This document shows positions 52,673 through 61,307 of a DNA stretch of 64,000 nt, in pieces. This DNA is from an uncultured Flavobacteriaceae bacterium. Its GTDB lineage: Bacteria > Bacteroidota > Bacteroidia > Flavobacteriales > Flavobacteriaceae. The DNA lies in assembly GCA_943789365.1 (NCBI GenBank), contig CALSTV010000001.1, positions 3,557,343 to 3,621,342 on the forward strand, given 5' to 3'. The translations under genes were made by a program, and so were the position numbers. The stretch's first letter is position 1. Each line of letters begins with the position of its first letter. The notes below the pieces were generated by a model. It had not been told where the DNA came from. It did not search any database and worked only from the letters and a program-made list of their open reading frames with translations.

Positions 52673-53125
52673 TTAGAACTGAATCTTTTTTAGCAATTTA
52701 TACAATTGAACGGCCTCTTCTTTACTTAAGCTGTTTTTAAAATAGTCACCTGTAGCTTCTTTCGCTACGGCATGCACATCGAAAAAAACTTTTAAACCTG
52801 TTTCCGTAATGGTGATATCGAGCTCTCTTCTGTTCGATTCACAGGTCTCTCTGTAAACCCATTCTTTTCTCACCAATCTATCCAACAACCTTGTGATATC
52901 GGGACTCGCTACAATCAATTTTTTTTTAATTGCCTTTGAGGTCATGGGCTCAGGGTAGCTGTTTGCAAGTATGTGCAATACATTTAACTGAGAATGGGTT
53001 AAATCGTAGGGTTTGAGTGCAGCTTTCATTCGCATTTCAATCAATCCTGAACGTTGTACCAAACTAAAATAACTTAGTGCGTGGGCCGATGTATGTGTTT
53101 TCTTTATGTTTTCGATTCCTAACAT
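52673..53125 (-). CDS. MarR-family transcriptional regulator (module 1)
   Basis: 150 residues. Winged HTH: LNVLHILANSYPEPMTSKAI (helix region), PDITRLLDRLVRKEWVYRE (recognition helix), then the wing NRRELDITITETG. No cysteine lies in the usual redox position of OhrR-type proteins, although one Cys occurs in ETCESNRR at the wing. It is the first gene of the pirin/CDGSH/OsmC group. A palindrome lies across its predicted transcription start, so autorepression is likely. Confidence 0.9.
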   Translation of the reverse strand: MLGIENIKKTHTSAHALSYFSLVQRSGLIEMRMKAALKPYDLTHSQLNVLHILANSYPEPMTSKAIKKKLIVASPDITRLLDRLVRKEWVYRETCESNRRELDITITETGLKVFFDVHAVAKEATGDYFKNSLSKEEAVQLYKLLKKIQF

Positions 53126-53140
53126 GATTGTTTAAATCAA

Positions 53141-53157
53141 TTGTTGTTTACAACAAC
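53141..53157. promoter_or_regulatory. Candidate MarR operator at the marR promoter (module 1)
   Basis: TTGTTGT-TT-ACAACAA (53141-53156) is a perfect 7-base inverted repeat. It abuts the -7 element at 53157 and covers the predicted transcription start near 53150, as expected for an autorepressor site. The core 15-mer recurs at 52641-52655. Confidence 0.65.
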
Positions 53158-53187
53158 AAATATACGTTAACTTAATTGAATAGCCAA
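53157..53187 (-). promoter_or_regulatory. Promoter of marR module 1
   Basis: On the minus strand TTTG (53184-53187), 19-base spacer, TATATTTG (53157-53164): a full Bacteroidota consensus. Confidence 0.75.
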
Positions 53188-53222
53188 ATTATTAGTTTAT
53201 TAGCCTTAGAAAAATTATCATA

Positions 53223-53265
53223 TAAAAAATATTGCAGGTTACCTACCCCCTAGAATAACCTGCAA
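53223..53265 (-). terminator. Terminator of the T9SS protein gene
   Basis: TTGCAGGTTA (53232-53241) pairs perfectly over 10 bases with TAACCTGCAA (53256-53265), and on the minus strand is followed by a T-rich run (A-run at 53225-53230). It lies 28 bases beyond the stop of the gene at 53293. Confidence 0.85.
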
Positions 53266-53292
53266 TTCACTACTAACCATATCCATGGGAGT

Positions 53293-56200
53293 TCAATCCA
53301 TCACTATAAATTTTGTAGGTTTATAGTTTTGGGTATTACTTTTGATTTTAACAATATAAACCCCCATTTTCCAATTCTGTTTGTTTACACTAAAAACATT
53401 CAATCCGGTTTTTGTAGCCGTTTTATAAAATCCTTTTCTTTGTCCATTTATTGCATATATTTCAATTGAACAAGCGCCATTGTGGTCTGAAATAAATGAA
53501 AAATTAAGTTTGTTTTCCATTTCGTTAGAAGTTGCAATGACACTTTGATTTCTACCCGCATTAAATTGTGTAACAATTCGTTCAATATTATCATTATTTG
53601 TAAAACTCAAATCGGATAATTCCAATTCCTTTTCCTCAATATTTCCTGTAGATGACATCATAGTAAACAATATAGTGGTGATATCTATGGCATTCAATTT
53701 ATCACCTCTATGATTTACAAAACTACTTAAAGGGATTTTATAGTTGGTTTTTTCTGGGCTCAATGTCATTTCTACTTTAAATTGATGCTCCCATTGGGTT
53801 ACATTTTTCTTAAGGAACATTACAGAGAGTAAACCGTTTCCTTTTGCACTCAATTCAAAGGTGTTAAAATTCGATATATTTACCGGTTGAAAACGAGCCG
53901 TAAAAGCTTTGTAGATTCCTACATATTCTGCGGTACTCGCTTTAAGTTTTACGGAACGCTCTAACTGCATAGCGTTTTTCTCTTTTTGTCTTTCTTCTTT
54001 TTGGATACTGAAGTCTTCGATTTGTGTTGAACTCGCATATGCATCTACCCCCCAAGGACCATCTGAAACAAATAGATCATCTGGTGTTGTGTTTTCTCCT
54101 GCACTTATTCTGAATCCGGCATCAAAAAAGGTTCCTGTTTCTACACTTACGGAAGACAAATACTTACTGTTTTCTAATGACATGTTTATGACCATGTCTT
54201 CAGTTGCCTCTGTTTCGGTCTTTCTGATACCTCCTTCTAATTGAATTTGTTTTGTTTGGTTTGTATTGACCACTGTTAGCTCCATTTGCCCGCCACTGTA
54301 ATGCCCTTTCTTTACATATACTACAGGTGGTTTTCCTGTACGAATGTTTGTAATTGGTTTTTGAATTGCAAGCAGGTTGAGTATTTCTGAAGCCAATGCA
54401 TGCAGGTCATCTACATTATTACTCCACAATTGAAAATTGTAATGACTGATACTAGGGTCATACGCATCGATATTCCAATGACTATCTAATTCAAAATGAT
54501 TTGGATGATTTTGAACTGCAAAACTTACAACGGTTTCTTTTTCTCCATTAGGATGTTTGATCTGAGTTTTGATAAATGGTTGGCCTAAAAGATCCATTGT
54601 CGAAATGGACAGAATTTCAGCTCCTAATAAACGATCACAAATGTATTTGGTATGTTCGTATACGCCTTCATTGGTTTCTATCGCTAATAAAGCCGCTACT
54701 GTTTCTGAAGCTCTTAAATAATCTACAGATACGATTGCATCGGCATTGGTTATATTTAATAGGTCCTCAGGTGATGATTCAACTGCATACGTGTTGTTCA
54801 GTATTTCCAACGGAATAAAACGTTGTAATCCTTGTCTACTTGTTTTTCTAGCGTAATTCGATTTCTTTTTAATTTTTTTAGCCGTTTTACTTTGATAGAC
54901 ATAACTACTTTTTGTTCTCATAAAATTACGCTGTGAAATTTTTTGGGATAGACGATTGTTACTCTCCAGACCTCCATTATTTCCGGTTGTTACAGGTGTA
55001 ATTACTTCACATTGAAGAATTCCAGAACAGGACATATCATCACAATCAATAAGTCCGTCGCCGTCATCATCCAGACCGTTACCACAATCTTCTTTGGGTA
55101 CAATTGCGGTAGGACATCTGGCCCCGTCATTTAAAGAACTGGAAGGACCTGAAGCAAACAAATTGGAATTGATAGCTCCGTTTGCTTCCAATGCATGTAC
55201 TTCATAGGCTATATATATGGTTCCTGTTTGGTTGACCGACATGTAAAAGTTACCACTAGCATCAAAATATACAGCACCATAGGTATAGTTATTACCTGAT
55301 AGAATAGGTACTTCTCCAATTGCGGTAACCGTACCTGTCTGGCTGTCTATTTTATAGAGTATATTCGTAGCTTTTTCAACTGTATAAAGATATCCATCAA
55401 CTGCATTAAATGCCCAATCGTGAATAACAAGTGACGCCGAGAGTTCTATGGTACCAATTGATTTTGTATAGTTTGACGATGCCGGATTTAAGTCAATTTT
55501 ATATACGGTGGTCAAACCTCCTTTTAGGAAGTATATTCCATTGGCGTCTATATCTCCTACATAACGATTGGAAGTAGGCAATTCAGGGATGTAAAATACA
55601 TCTGTATTAAAGTTTTTACCGATACGTACAATAGATCGGGCAGGAGAACTTAGGGATCCCCAAATAAATCCATCGGCATTGTTGTATCCCGCAGCATTTA
55701 TATTACCTGGAGTGATATCTACAGCAACTTCTACGGCGGTTCCTGAAGCAAGATTTACCGCATATACGTCATTATTTTGAAATAAGTACGCGTAATAATC
55801 GCAATTGAACGGCGTCTCTTCTGCAACAGCATCAACACAACCAATAAATAAGGTTCTTGAGCTTTCACACTCCACATTATCGGAATTGGCTGCATAGTAT
55901 AAAGTTCCGTCAGTAATGGTTTCATTCATAGCTAACAAGTTTCCTCCTGTAGCAGCGTCATACCAAAGTACGCTATCACTCGCAGTGACTGATATATCCG
56001 AGAGCACAGATCCTGTTGCATAGCAAGCATTATCTGTTGCACATAAATTTGCATCTCCACTCTGAGCTACACTGTTTTCAAAAGTTGCGGAATTATCGGG
56101 ATCATCAACTGTACAATAAGTGATTGTGGGATAGGGAAAGTTTCCCCCTGCACGAAATTTCACGGAACCATTGTTCGTATTAACTACTCTAATTGTTGTT

Positions 56201-56475
56201 ATATGAACAGTGGCTGTTATTTTGAAATCGACCTGCCCGGACCCGTTATTCTGAATGTATAACACATCTATATTGGAAGTGTTTGGTGTAAAATTAATAT
56301 CTCCAGAAATTTGAGAATTTATTTCGACAAACTCAGCATTTACTCCTGTAATAACAGGTGCATCCAAGTCACATGTGGTAAATTCTTTTGCATTTGTCTG
56401 AGCATGTAGTGTAACACATAAACATATAAATTGGAAATACAGTGCTAAGGAGTAGTTTTTAACAATAACATTCAT
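53293..56475 (-). CDS. Large secreted protein with T9SS type A sorting domain
   Basis: 1,060 residues. N-terminal signal peptide (hydrophobic about 8-25, ending LHAQ). A DUF6923-like propeller region is possible at about 240-460, where repeats such as GNINAAGYNNADGFIWG and VYKIDLNPAS occur. EDCGNGLDDDGDGLIDC is an aspartate-rich calcium-binding-like element at about 465-480. The C-terminal 70 residues (VIATSNEMENKLNFSF to the end, with GVYIVKIKS) form the T9SS type A sorting tail. It is probably anchored to or released from the cell surface. The middle region (500-980) is not recognised. Confidence 0.85.
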   Translation of the reverse strand: MNVIVKNYSLALYFQFICLCVTLHAQTNAKEFTTCDLDAPVITGVNAEFVEINSQISGDINFTPNTSNIDVLYIQNNGSGQVDFKITATVHITTIRVVNTNNGSVKFRAGGNFPYPTITYCTVDDPDNSATFENSVAQSGDANLCATDNACYATGSVLSDISVTASDSVLWYDAATGGNLLAMNETITDGTLYYAANSDNVECESSRTLFIGCVDAVAEETPFNCDYYAYLFQNNDVYAVNLASGTAVEVAVDITPGNINAAGYNNADGFIWGSLSSPARSIVRIGKNFNTDVFYIPELPTSNRYVGDIDANGIYFLKGGLTTVYKIDLNPASSNYTKSIGTIELSASLVIHDWAFNAVDGYLYTVEKATNILYKIDSQTGTVTAIGEVPILSGNNYTYGAVYFDASGNFYMSVNQTGTIYIAYEVHALEANGAINSNLFASGPSSSLNDGARCPTAIVPKEDCGNGLDDDGDGLIDCDDMSCSGILQCEVITPVTTGNNGGLESNNRLSQKISQRNFMRTKSSYVYQSKTAKKIKKKSNYARKTSRQGLQRFIPLEILNNTYAVESSPEDLLNITNADAIVSVDYLRASETVAALLAIETNEGVYEHTKYICDRLLGAEILSISTMDLLGQPFIKTQIKHPNGEKETVVSFAVQNHPNHFELDSHWNIDAYDPSISHYNFQLWSNNVDDLHALASEILNLLAIQKPITNIRTGKPPVVYVKKGHYSGGQMELTVVNTNQTKQIQLEGGIRKTETEATEDMVINMSLENSKYLSSVSVETGTFFDAGFRISAGENTTPDDLFVSDGPWGVDAYASSTQIEDFSIQKEERQKEKNAMQLERSVKLKASTAEYVGIYKAFTARFQPVNISNFNTFELSAKGNGLLSVMFLKKNVTQWEHQFKVEMTLSPEKTNYKIPLSSFVNHRGDKLNAIDITTILFTMMSSTGNIEEKELELSDLSFTNNDNIERIVTQFNAGRNQSVIATSNEMENKLNFSFISDHNGACSIEIYAINGQRKGFYKTATKTGLNVFSVNKQNWKMGVYIVKIKSNTQNYKPTKFIVMD

Positions 56476-56492
56476 AGTTTTGGTATTTGATC

Positions 56493-56500
56493 CAAAACTA
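56493..56500 (-). promoter_or_regulatory. -7 element before the T9SS protein gene
   Basis: On the minus strand TAGTTTTG fits TAnnTTTG, 18 bases upstream of the ATG at 56475. No matching -33 element is seen, so it is tentative. Confidence 0.35.
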
Positions 56501-56589
56501 GGTGATATTTACGTGTACATTTTTTTTATTAGTTAAGTTGTCCTATGTGTTCGACCAAAGTTTATTTTCTAACGACGAAAGCAGTACAT

Positions 56590-56712
56590 TCATATCGCTT
56601 TTTCAATAGAGGCTATTGCTACATCAAGTTTTTCGCTTAGTTAAGATTCAGTAATATCCGCTTCGGAATAGTTATCAAAAAAATGAAAGCAAACTAAAAT
56701 AGCTGAATCTAT
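56590..56712 (-). pseudogene. Decayed 3' end of an FMN-reductase gene
   Basis: On the minus strand this reads FSLLSFF, a one-base shift, DNYSEADITES, a stop, LSEKLDVAIASIEKAI, stop. It aligns along its whole length with the last 35 residues of the intact NAD(P)H-FMN reductase at 59801 (FSLPSFFDNFSEAGISNSEL and so on to EKAI). It is therefore a relic of a second copy, missing about 140 N-terminal residues and carrying one frameshift and one nonsense codon. It lies in a 267-base gap before the MATE gene. Confidence 0.85.
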
Positions 56713-56742
56713 TTAGCTACTAAGCAAAATCTGACTGTATTG

Positions 56743-58140
56743 TTATTTTATGCCAAACAAGCTTTTAATGTCGTTTGCATATTCGTGCCATATATTTACC
56801 GACGCCATAGGTGAACCTATTTCTTTAAAATGTTTACGTATATAGTAGGTTGCCAACAATCCACCTAAAATATTGCTTACAGAAATTCCTATAAAAATTC
56901 CTTCTACTCCAAAGAACGATCCAATAAAACTAAGTGGCACCGTAAATAACAATGATTTCTGAACCATGATTTTTAAGGAATTTACCGGAAGTTTTAATCC
57001 GTTAAATATAGAGGAAGTAATGATAAACAAACCATAAAAGATATAGGAAATACTCACCCAGTAAAAATAAGTAGCTGTGGTATCTACAACGATTATATCA
57101 TCACTAAAAATAGCTGCAATGGGTTTGATAAACAAAAACAACAATAGACAAATCAATGCTCCCAAATAAGTGGAAGCCCGTCCTCCATAAGCAATGGATT
57201 CATCGATACGTTGGGTTGCTTTAGCGCCTAAGTTTTGTGCAATAAAAGGTGTTATGGCTGTACTTACACCTAAAATACCAATCAACAACAACATTTCAAT
57301 TCTGCTTGCAACTCCATAGGCAGCCACAGCTTCTGAGTTTTGTTTTGCAAATAGAAACACCAAAAAAGTAGTGGTTAACGGACCCACGATTTGAGTTACA
57401 ATGGTAGGTAAGCCCAAAGTGAAAATCTCTTTTATGGTTGCAATACCTTTAGATAACAAAGCGGTTAAAGATACCTTTAAAAGTCGGTCCTTAACGAGTA
57501 AGACTAACATACCAATGATGACAAATACCCAGGATGAGAAGGTAGCCCATGCAGCACCGGAAATACCCATTTCAGGAAACCCATAGGCACCAAATATCAA
57601 GGCGTAATCCAACACCAGGTTGACTACTCCTGCCAATCCCATAACAATCTCAGGTTTCTTTACATTTCCGGTGGCTCGTAAGATTCCACCTGCCATTAAA
57701 CCGATAGTTAACAAAGGCATTCCATAAAATATGGGGGCGATATACAACTTGACCAAAGGAAGTACCGTACTACTGGCTCCCATGGTGATAAAAATAGGTT
57801 CTACATAATAAATCATAGCTCCCGAAAGAAATAGTGCTAACAAAAAGCTCAGCAACAATGCAATTAAAGAGGTTTGATTTACTTTTTCTGTATTACCGGC
57901 ACCTTTTGCGGTACCAATGATGATGGAAACTCCTACGGAAAGCCCCATAAACAATCCTACTACCAAAAAGTAAACTGTAGAAGAAAAACTCAATGCCGCC
58001 AGGGCATCGGGTCCCAGTTTTCCTACAAAATAAGTGTCAATTACCTGAAATAAAAAAGTAGACAGCATTCCCAAACTAATTGGAACACTCATCGAAGTCA
58101 GTACTTTAGAGGTTTTGTCTTTTAATAAATCTGTTGCCAA
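56743..58140 (-). CDS. MATE family efflux transporter (second copy)
   Basis: 465 residues with 12 predicted hydrophobic segments. MSVPISLGMLSTFLFQVIDTYFVGKLG, of which the VIDTYFVGKLG part is characteristic, starts the first half. A second-half counterpart (GLPTIVTQIVGPLTTTFLVFLF in its first part) is visible. It is from the same family as the MATE at 34087 but clearly diverged. It lies 20 bases after the outer-membrane gene on the same strand, so it may be read with module 2. Confidence 0.88.
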   Translation of the reverse strand: MATDLLKDKTSKVLTSMSVPISLGMLSTFLFQVIDTYFVGKLGPDALAALSFSSTVYFLVVGLFMGLSVGVSIIIGTAKGAGNTEKVNQTSLIALLLSFLLALFLSGAMIYYVEPIFITMGASSTVLPLVKLYIAPIFYGMPLLTIGLMAGGILRATGNVKKPEIVMGLAGVVNLVLDYALIFGAYGFPEMGISGAAWATFSSWVFVIIGMLVLLVKDRLLKVSLTALLSKGIATIKEIFTLGLPTIVTQIVGPLTTTFLVFLFAKQNSEAVAAYGVASRIEMLLLIGILGVSTAITPFIAQNLGAKATQRIDESIAYGGRASTYLGALICLLLFLFIKPIAAIFSDDIIVVDTTATYFYWVSISYIFYGLFIITSSIFNGLKLPVNSLKIMVQKSLLFTVPLSFIGSFFGVEGIFIGISVSNILGGLLATYYIRKHFKEIGSPMASVNIWHEYANDIKSLFGIK

Positions 58141-58159
58141 AACAAGTATAAATTAGGTT

Positions 58160-58891
58160 TTATATGATATATCTAAGTCCGAAGTTAAATTTACCGTTGT
58201 ATTTATGAACCCATTCGGGAGTTTCTCTGTTGTATACGGTTCTGTAATTTAATTCTAAACTAAAATTTTTATTGAGGATATAGTTAAGGTTTGTACTACT
58301 GTTAAACCCTCTGTATTTTGGCGTTTGCATAGACAGATAGGTATGGACATCCTCTGAGAGATAAAGCTTTTCTTTCTGGATGGGGAATTTGAATTTTATA
58401 TAGGTTCCTACTGTTGGCGCCTGATGCGCTTCTGCAAAATCGTATTTCAAATGCATCATTCCTACAAAAGTATTGATTTGAAAATAACGGTGCGCGTCCT
58501 TCTCCATCAGATGGGCACCGGCGCCAACACCTCCTAGGGTTGAATTTTCAACAGCATAGGAAACGGCAAATCCACTATGCGCAATGACCATAGGAACTAT
58601 TTTTTTGTTCTTCTTATTGTATTGAACCATGACAAAGGACCAAAAATCATTTACCAATACCGTACCTCCTTCTACCGATAATCGCTCGTAATTACTGCTC
58701 AATTCTACAAACTAGCCGTTCTTTTCGATAAATAATTTGGCATTCGGATTGATAAAGAGCTGTGCTAGGTTGCCTGTTTGCCACATGCCTCTAACACCTA
58801 TTTGACCACTAAATACTTTTTGTTGCTCTTGGCTGTATATTTGACTTTGAAAGCCAAGAATCAATAACATGCTCCATATGGTTTTTCTCAT
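58160..58891 (-). pseudogene. Outer-membrane beta-barrel protein, DUF481-like, with an in-frame stop
   Basis: Reading on the minus strand from ATG 58891, a signal peptide (hydrophobic, ending QSQIYSQ) is followed by GQIGVRGMWQTGNLAQLFINP, whose TGN part recalls DUF481 (YdiY) barrels. A single TAG at 58712-58714 then interrupts, after LFIEKNG. The same frame continues without another stop for 183 codons (FVELSSNYERLSVEGG...GLRYII), as strands ending in an aromatic/Ile terminus. Removing that one codon would give about 243 residues. It may be dead, a sequencing error, or read through. It is the last gene of module 2. Confidence 0.72.
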
Positions 58892-58892
58892 C

Positions 58893-59747
58893 CTAGTCAA
58901 TTTTTCCAAAAGCACCACTTTGAAAATCAATTTGTGCCTGGATTATTTCTTCTTGAGTATTCATTACAAAAGGACCTCCGAATGCAATGGGTTCTTGTAA
59001 GGGTTTTCCTGACAACACTAATAGTTGTGAGGCTTCTGAGGTTGCAATTTCTACACTGTCACCCTCGGAGGAAAGCACCGCCAATTCAAAAGCATCTACA
59101 CTGGTACCTCCTATCGTTGCTACTCCTTCCATAGCATATACCATGACCTTATTTCCTTCCGGAAAGGGTCCTATAGTCATTTTTCCCTCACCAGATGCTA
59201 TGACCTGCGCTATTTGTGTTGTGGCTTTGGTTTGCAAAGGACCTTCCAGACCGTTCAACGTACCGGTAACCAATTTCAATTGTATTTCACCCTTATTGCT
59301 TAACGGAAATTCTACTTCTGAAACATTTTGTATTTCAGGATCCGACATTTTTTCGCTCCTGGGGTTGTTTACCCACAATTGCATTTCATGAAATCGTGCT
59401 GTGTTCGTATCGGAAGCCATATCCCCACCGTGAATGATTCCGGATCCGGCATTCATACGTTGTACACCTCCAGAACAGATGCTTACTCGGTTCCCTAAAG
59501 AATCTTTATGATCCATACGACCTTCAAAAACAAAGGTCAAAGTCTCAAAACCTCTATGTGGATGGTCATGCCCAGTTCCGTCTAGAAAGAAATTCTTACC
59601 TACTACTTGCGGACCTATATGATCTAACATTAGAAAGGGGTCCGAATCTTTATATAATGGTGTAGGAAAGGCACGTTGACCTCTTATACCTGGTATCAAA
59701 CCGTCTATATTTGAATAACCGAATTTATTTTTTACTATTTTTTTCAT
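58893..59747 (-). CDS. Pirin family protein (module 2), altered metal site
   Basis: 284 residues from ATG 59747 (the frame opens at 59786; the first 13 residues are non-conserved and would run through the palindrome). HPHRGFE is present, but the second motif reads AGSGIIHGGD, so the metal-binding Glu of HSE is replaced by Gly. The protein may therefore bind metal differently or not at all. It lies 54 bases after the FMN reductase gene and is preceded by a copy of the module-2 palindrome. Confidence 0.85.
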   Translation of the reverse strand: MKKIVKNKFGYSNIDGLIPGIRGQRAFPTPLYKDSDPFLMLDHIGPQVVGKNFFLDGTGHDHPHRGFETLTFVFEGRMDHKDSLGNRVSICSGGVQRMNAGSGIIHGGDMASDTNTARFHEMQLWVNNPRSEKMSDPEIQNVSEVEFPLSNKGEIQLKLVTGTLNGLEGPLQTKATTQIAQVIASGEGKMTIGPFPEGNKVMVYAMEGVATIGGTSVDAFELAVLSSEGDSVEIATSEASQLLVLSGKPLQEPIAFGGPFVMNTQEEIIQAQIDFQSGAFGKID

Positions 59748-59760
59748 TGTATTTACATTA

Positions 59761-59774
59761 ATTGTACCTACATG
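59761..59774. promoter_or_regulatory. Candidate MarR operator before pirin (module 2)
   Basis: ATTGTACCTACATG matches, reversed, the centre TGTAGGTACA of the palindrome upstream of marR at 60765-60782 (TGTA-CC-TACA). It lies 14 bases upstream of the pirin start. The outer bases are degenerate. Confidence 0.45.
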
Positions 59775-59800
59775 TTTTTTTGTCAAAAAAACGAATTAAT

Positions 59801-60331
59801 TTATATCGCTTTTTCGAAGGCTACAATAGCCAAATCCAACTTTGCGCTCAATTCAGAATTTGAAATACCTGCTTCGGAAAAGTTATCGAAGAAAGAAGGT
59901 AAACTAAAATCTGCTACAATCTGTGCACCAGCATATGGGAAGCCTGCTTTTGCCGTTGCCAATACTGAAGCGCCGCCTCTGGGGCCGGGTGATGTCGCCA
60001 TCAATAACATAGGTTTGTCTTTCCATACTTTCATATCAATCCGCGATACCCAATCATAAGCGCTTTTAAAAGCTGCTGCATAGGACCCGTTATGTTCAGC
60101 AAGTGAAACAACGATTCCATCTGCAGAGGCTATCAAATTGTTTAAATCATGTGCCGCCGAAGGAATACCTCCCTCCTGTTCTGTATCTATACTATACAAG
60201 GGTAAATTGAAATCGTTCAAATCTGCTACAATAGCTTCTGCGTTGGCTGTTTTTTGAGCAGCATAGCTTGCCAATTTTTTGTTGATTGATTTTTTACTGT
60301 TACTTCCTGCGATTGCTACTATTTTTTTCAT
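59801..60331 (-). CDS. NAD(P)H-dependent FMN reductase (flavodoxin-like)
   Basis: 176 residues. The N-terminal GSNSKKSINKKL is the FMN phosphate loop of the NADPH-dependent FMN reductase/azoreductase family; EHNGSYAAAFKSAYDWVSR and TSPGPRGG are further family landmarks. Such enzymes reduce quinones, azo dyes, nitro compounds or chromate. Its start overlaps the MarR gene end by four bases (60328-60331), so the two are coupled. A partial decayed copy lies at 56590. Confidence 0.88.
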   Translation of the reverse strand: MKKIVAIAGSNSKKSINKKLASYAAQKTANAEAIVADLNDFNLPLYSIDTEQEGGIPSAAHDLNNLIASADGIVVSLAEHNGSYAAAFKSAYDWVSRIDMKVWKDKPMLLMATSPGPRGGASVLATAKAGFPYAGAQIVADFSLPSFFDNFSEAGISNSELSAKLDLAIVAFEKAI

Positions 60332-60753
60332 TTTGTTTCTCCTTTGAGTTTTCTAATTAATTTATAAAGTGTTACTGCTTCTTCGTCCGACAAATTATTT
60401 TCCATTGGTGCGTGAAATGCAGCTACCTTTTTGTTTAATTTCAGCAATAATTCTTCTCCCTCTTTGGTGATAATGATGTCCATCTTTCGACGGTCATTTT
60501 CACTTAAGGTACGTTCTACCAATCCTTTTGCACTTAATTTATCTACGATTCTTGTGATATTACTAGAACGTTGAATCATACTTTCCAATATGGTATTCAC
60601 AGAAACCGGTTTTCCTTTAGCTCCTTTTAAAATACGAAGCACATTAAACTGTGGCTCGTATATATCATATTCTTTTAATTCTTTGGTTACTGAATCTGTG
60701 ATCCAATGTCCTGTTCTGATAATTTCAAATATGGCTCTAAAACGATTATTCAT
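60328..60753 (-). CDS. MarR-family transcriptional regulator (module 2)
   Basis: 141 residues from ATG 60753. The frame is open to 60807, but the promoter and operator lie in that stretch and the extra residues are not MarR-like. Winged HTH: PQFNVLRILKGAKGKPVSV, SSNITRIVDKLSAKGLVERT, then NDRRKMDIIITKEG. There is no Cys in the conserved part, so a thiol-based switch is unlikely. Overlaps the FMN reductase gene by four bases. Confidence 0.9.
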   Translation of the reverse strand: MNNRFRAIFEIIRTGHWITDSVTKELKEYDIYEPQFNVLRILKGAKGKPVSVNTILESMIQRSSNITRIVDKLSAKGLVERTLSENDRRKMDIIITKEGEELLLKLNKKVAAFHAPMENNLSDEEAVTLYKLIRKLKGETK

Positions 60754-60764
60754 AACATGTACTT

Positions 60765-60782
60765 TATTTGTAGGTACAAATA
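60765..60782. promoter_or_regulatory. Candidate MarR operator at the marR promoter (module 2)
   Basis: TATTTGTA-GG-TACAAATA is a perfect 8-base inverted repeat. It overlaps the -7 element (60777-60784) and the predicted transcription start. Half-site sequence differs from the module-1 site (TTGTTGT), so the two regulators probably have separate specificity. Confidence 0.7.
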
Positions 60783-60807
60783 TATTACAGTTAAATGAGT
60801 TACACAA
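60777..60807 (-). promoter_or_regulatory. Promoter of marR module 2
   Basis: On the minus strand TTG (60805-60807), 20-base spacer, TATATTTG (60777-60784). Initiation near 60770 gives a 17-base leader to ATG 60753. Confidence 0.7.
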
Positions 60808-60848
60808 GTTATTTTGAATAAAAAAAGCACGAAGTTTTTAAGCAGATT

Positions 60849-61304
60849 TTATGGGAGGAATATACTTTCTTTTCCTTGTGTCAATACATAGGAACGTTGA
60901 TACGCTTCCAAGTCTAAGATAATTCTATTACGGTAATTTGGATATACTTCAAAGAAACAATGGTTGTATATTTCAATATTGTCCACTGAACCAATGGTAT
61001 CTACCGAACGTAAATTAACGACCAAATGTTCTTCTTGCACAAAGGAATTGTCCAGTTCAAATTTCACTTCATTCCCATTCACCATCAACATACTTTTTGA
61101 CAACAGGTAACGCGACGCACAAAAAGCAATCATCGCCTTGGTATTACAATTATTATCTAAATTAAACATTAGAAATTCATCCTTATCGATAGAAAAGTTC
61201 AAGTTGATATGTTTGTCTTCCATCGAGTATGTGTATTCAGCGGTATGCCCGGCATGAAAGGCGAATAGATACACTAAACTAAGGATGAATCCCAATATTT
61301 TCAT
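60849..61304 (-). CDS. Secreted hypothetical protein, 151 residues
   Basis: Signal peptide (hydrophobic 2-18, cleavage near HAGHTAE). The mature part is strand-rich with four cysteines (NNCNT, FCASR, NHCFF) and ends GKESIFLP. The end is loosely like DUF6702 proteins (IEIYNHCFFEVYPNYRNRI), but I would not claim the family. It starts four bases before the end of the large sulfatase gene on the same strand, so it is probably co-transcribed with it. Confidence 0.5.
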   Translation of the reverse strand: MKILGFILSLVYLFAFHAGHTAEYTYSMEDKHINLNFSIDKDEFLMFNLDNNCNTKAMIAFCASRYLLSKSMLMVNGNEVKFELDNSFVQEEHLVVNLRSVDTIGSVDNIEIYNHCFFEVYPNYRNRIILDLEAYQRSYVLTQGKESIFLP

Positions 61305-61307
61305 AAC

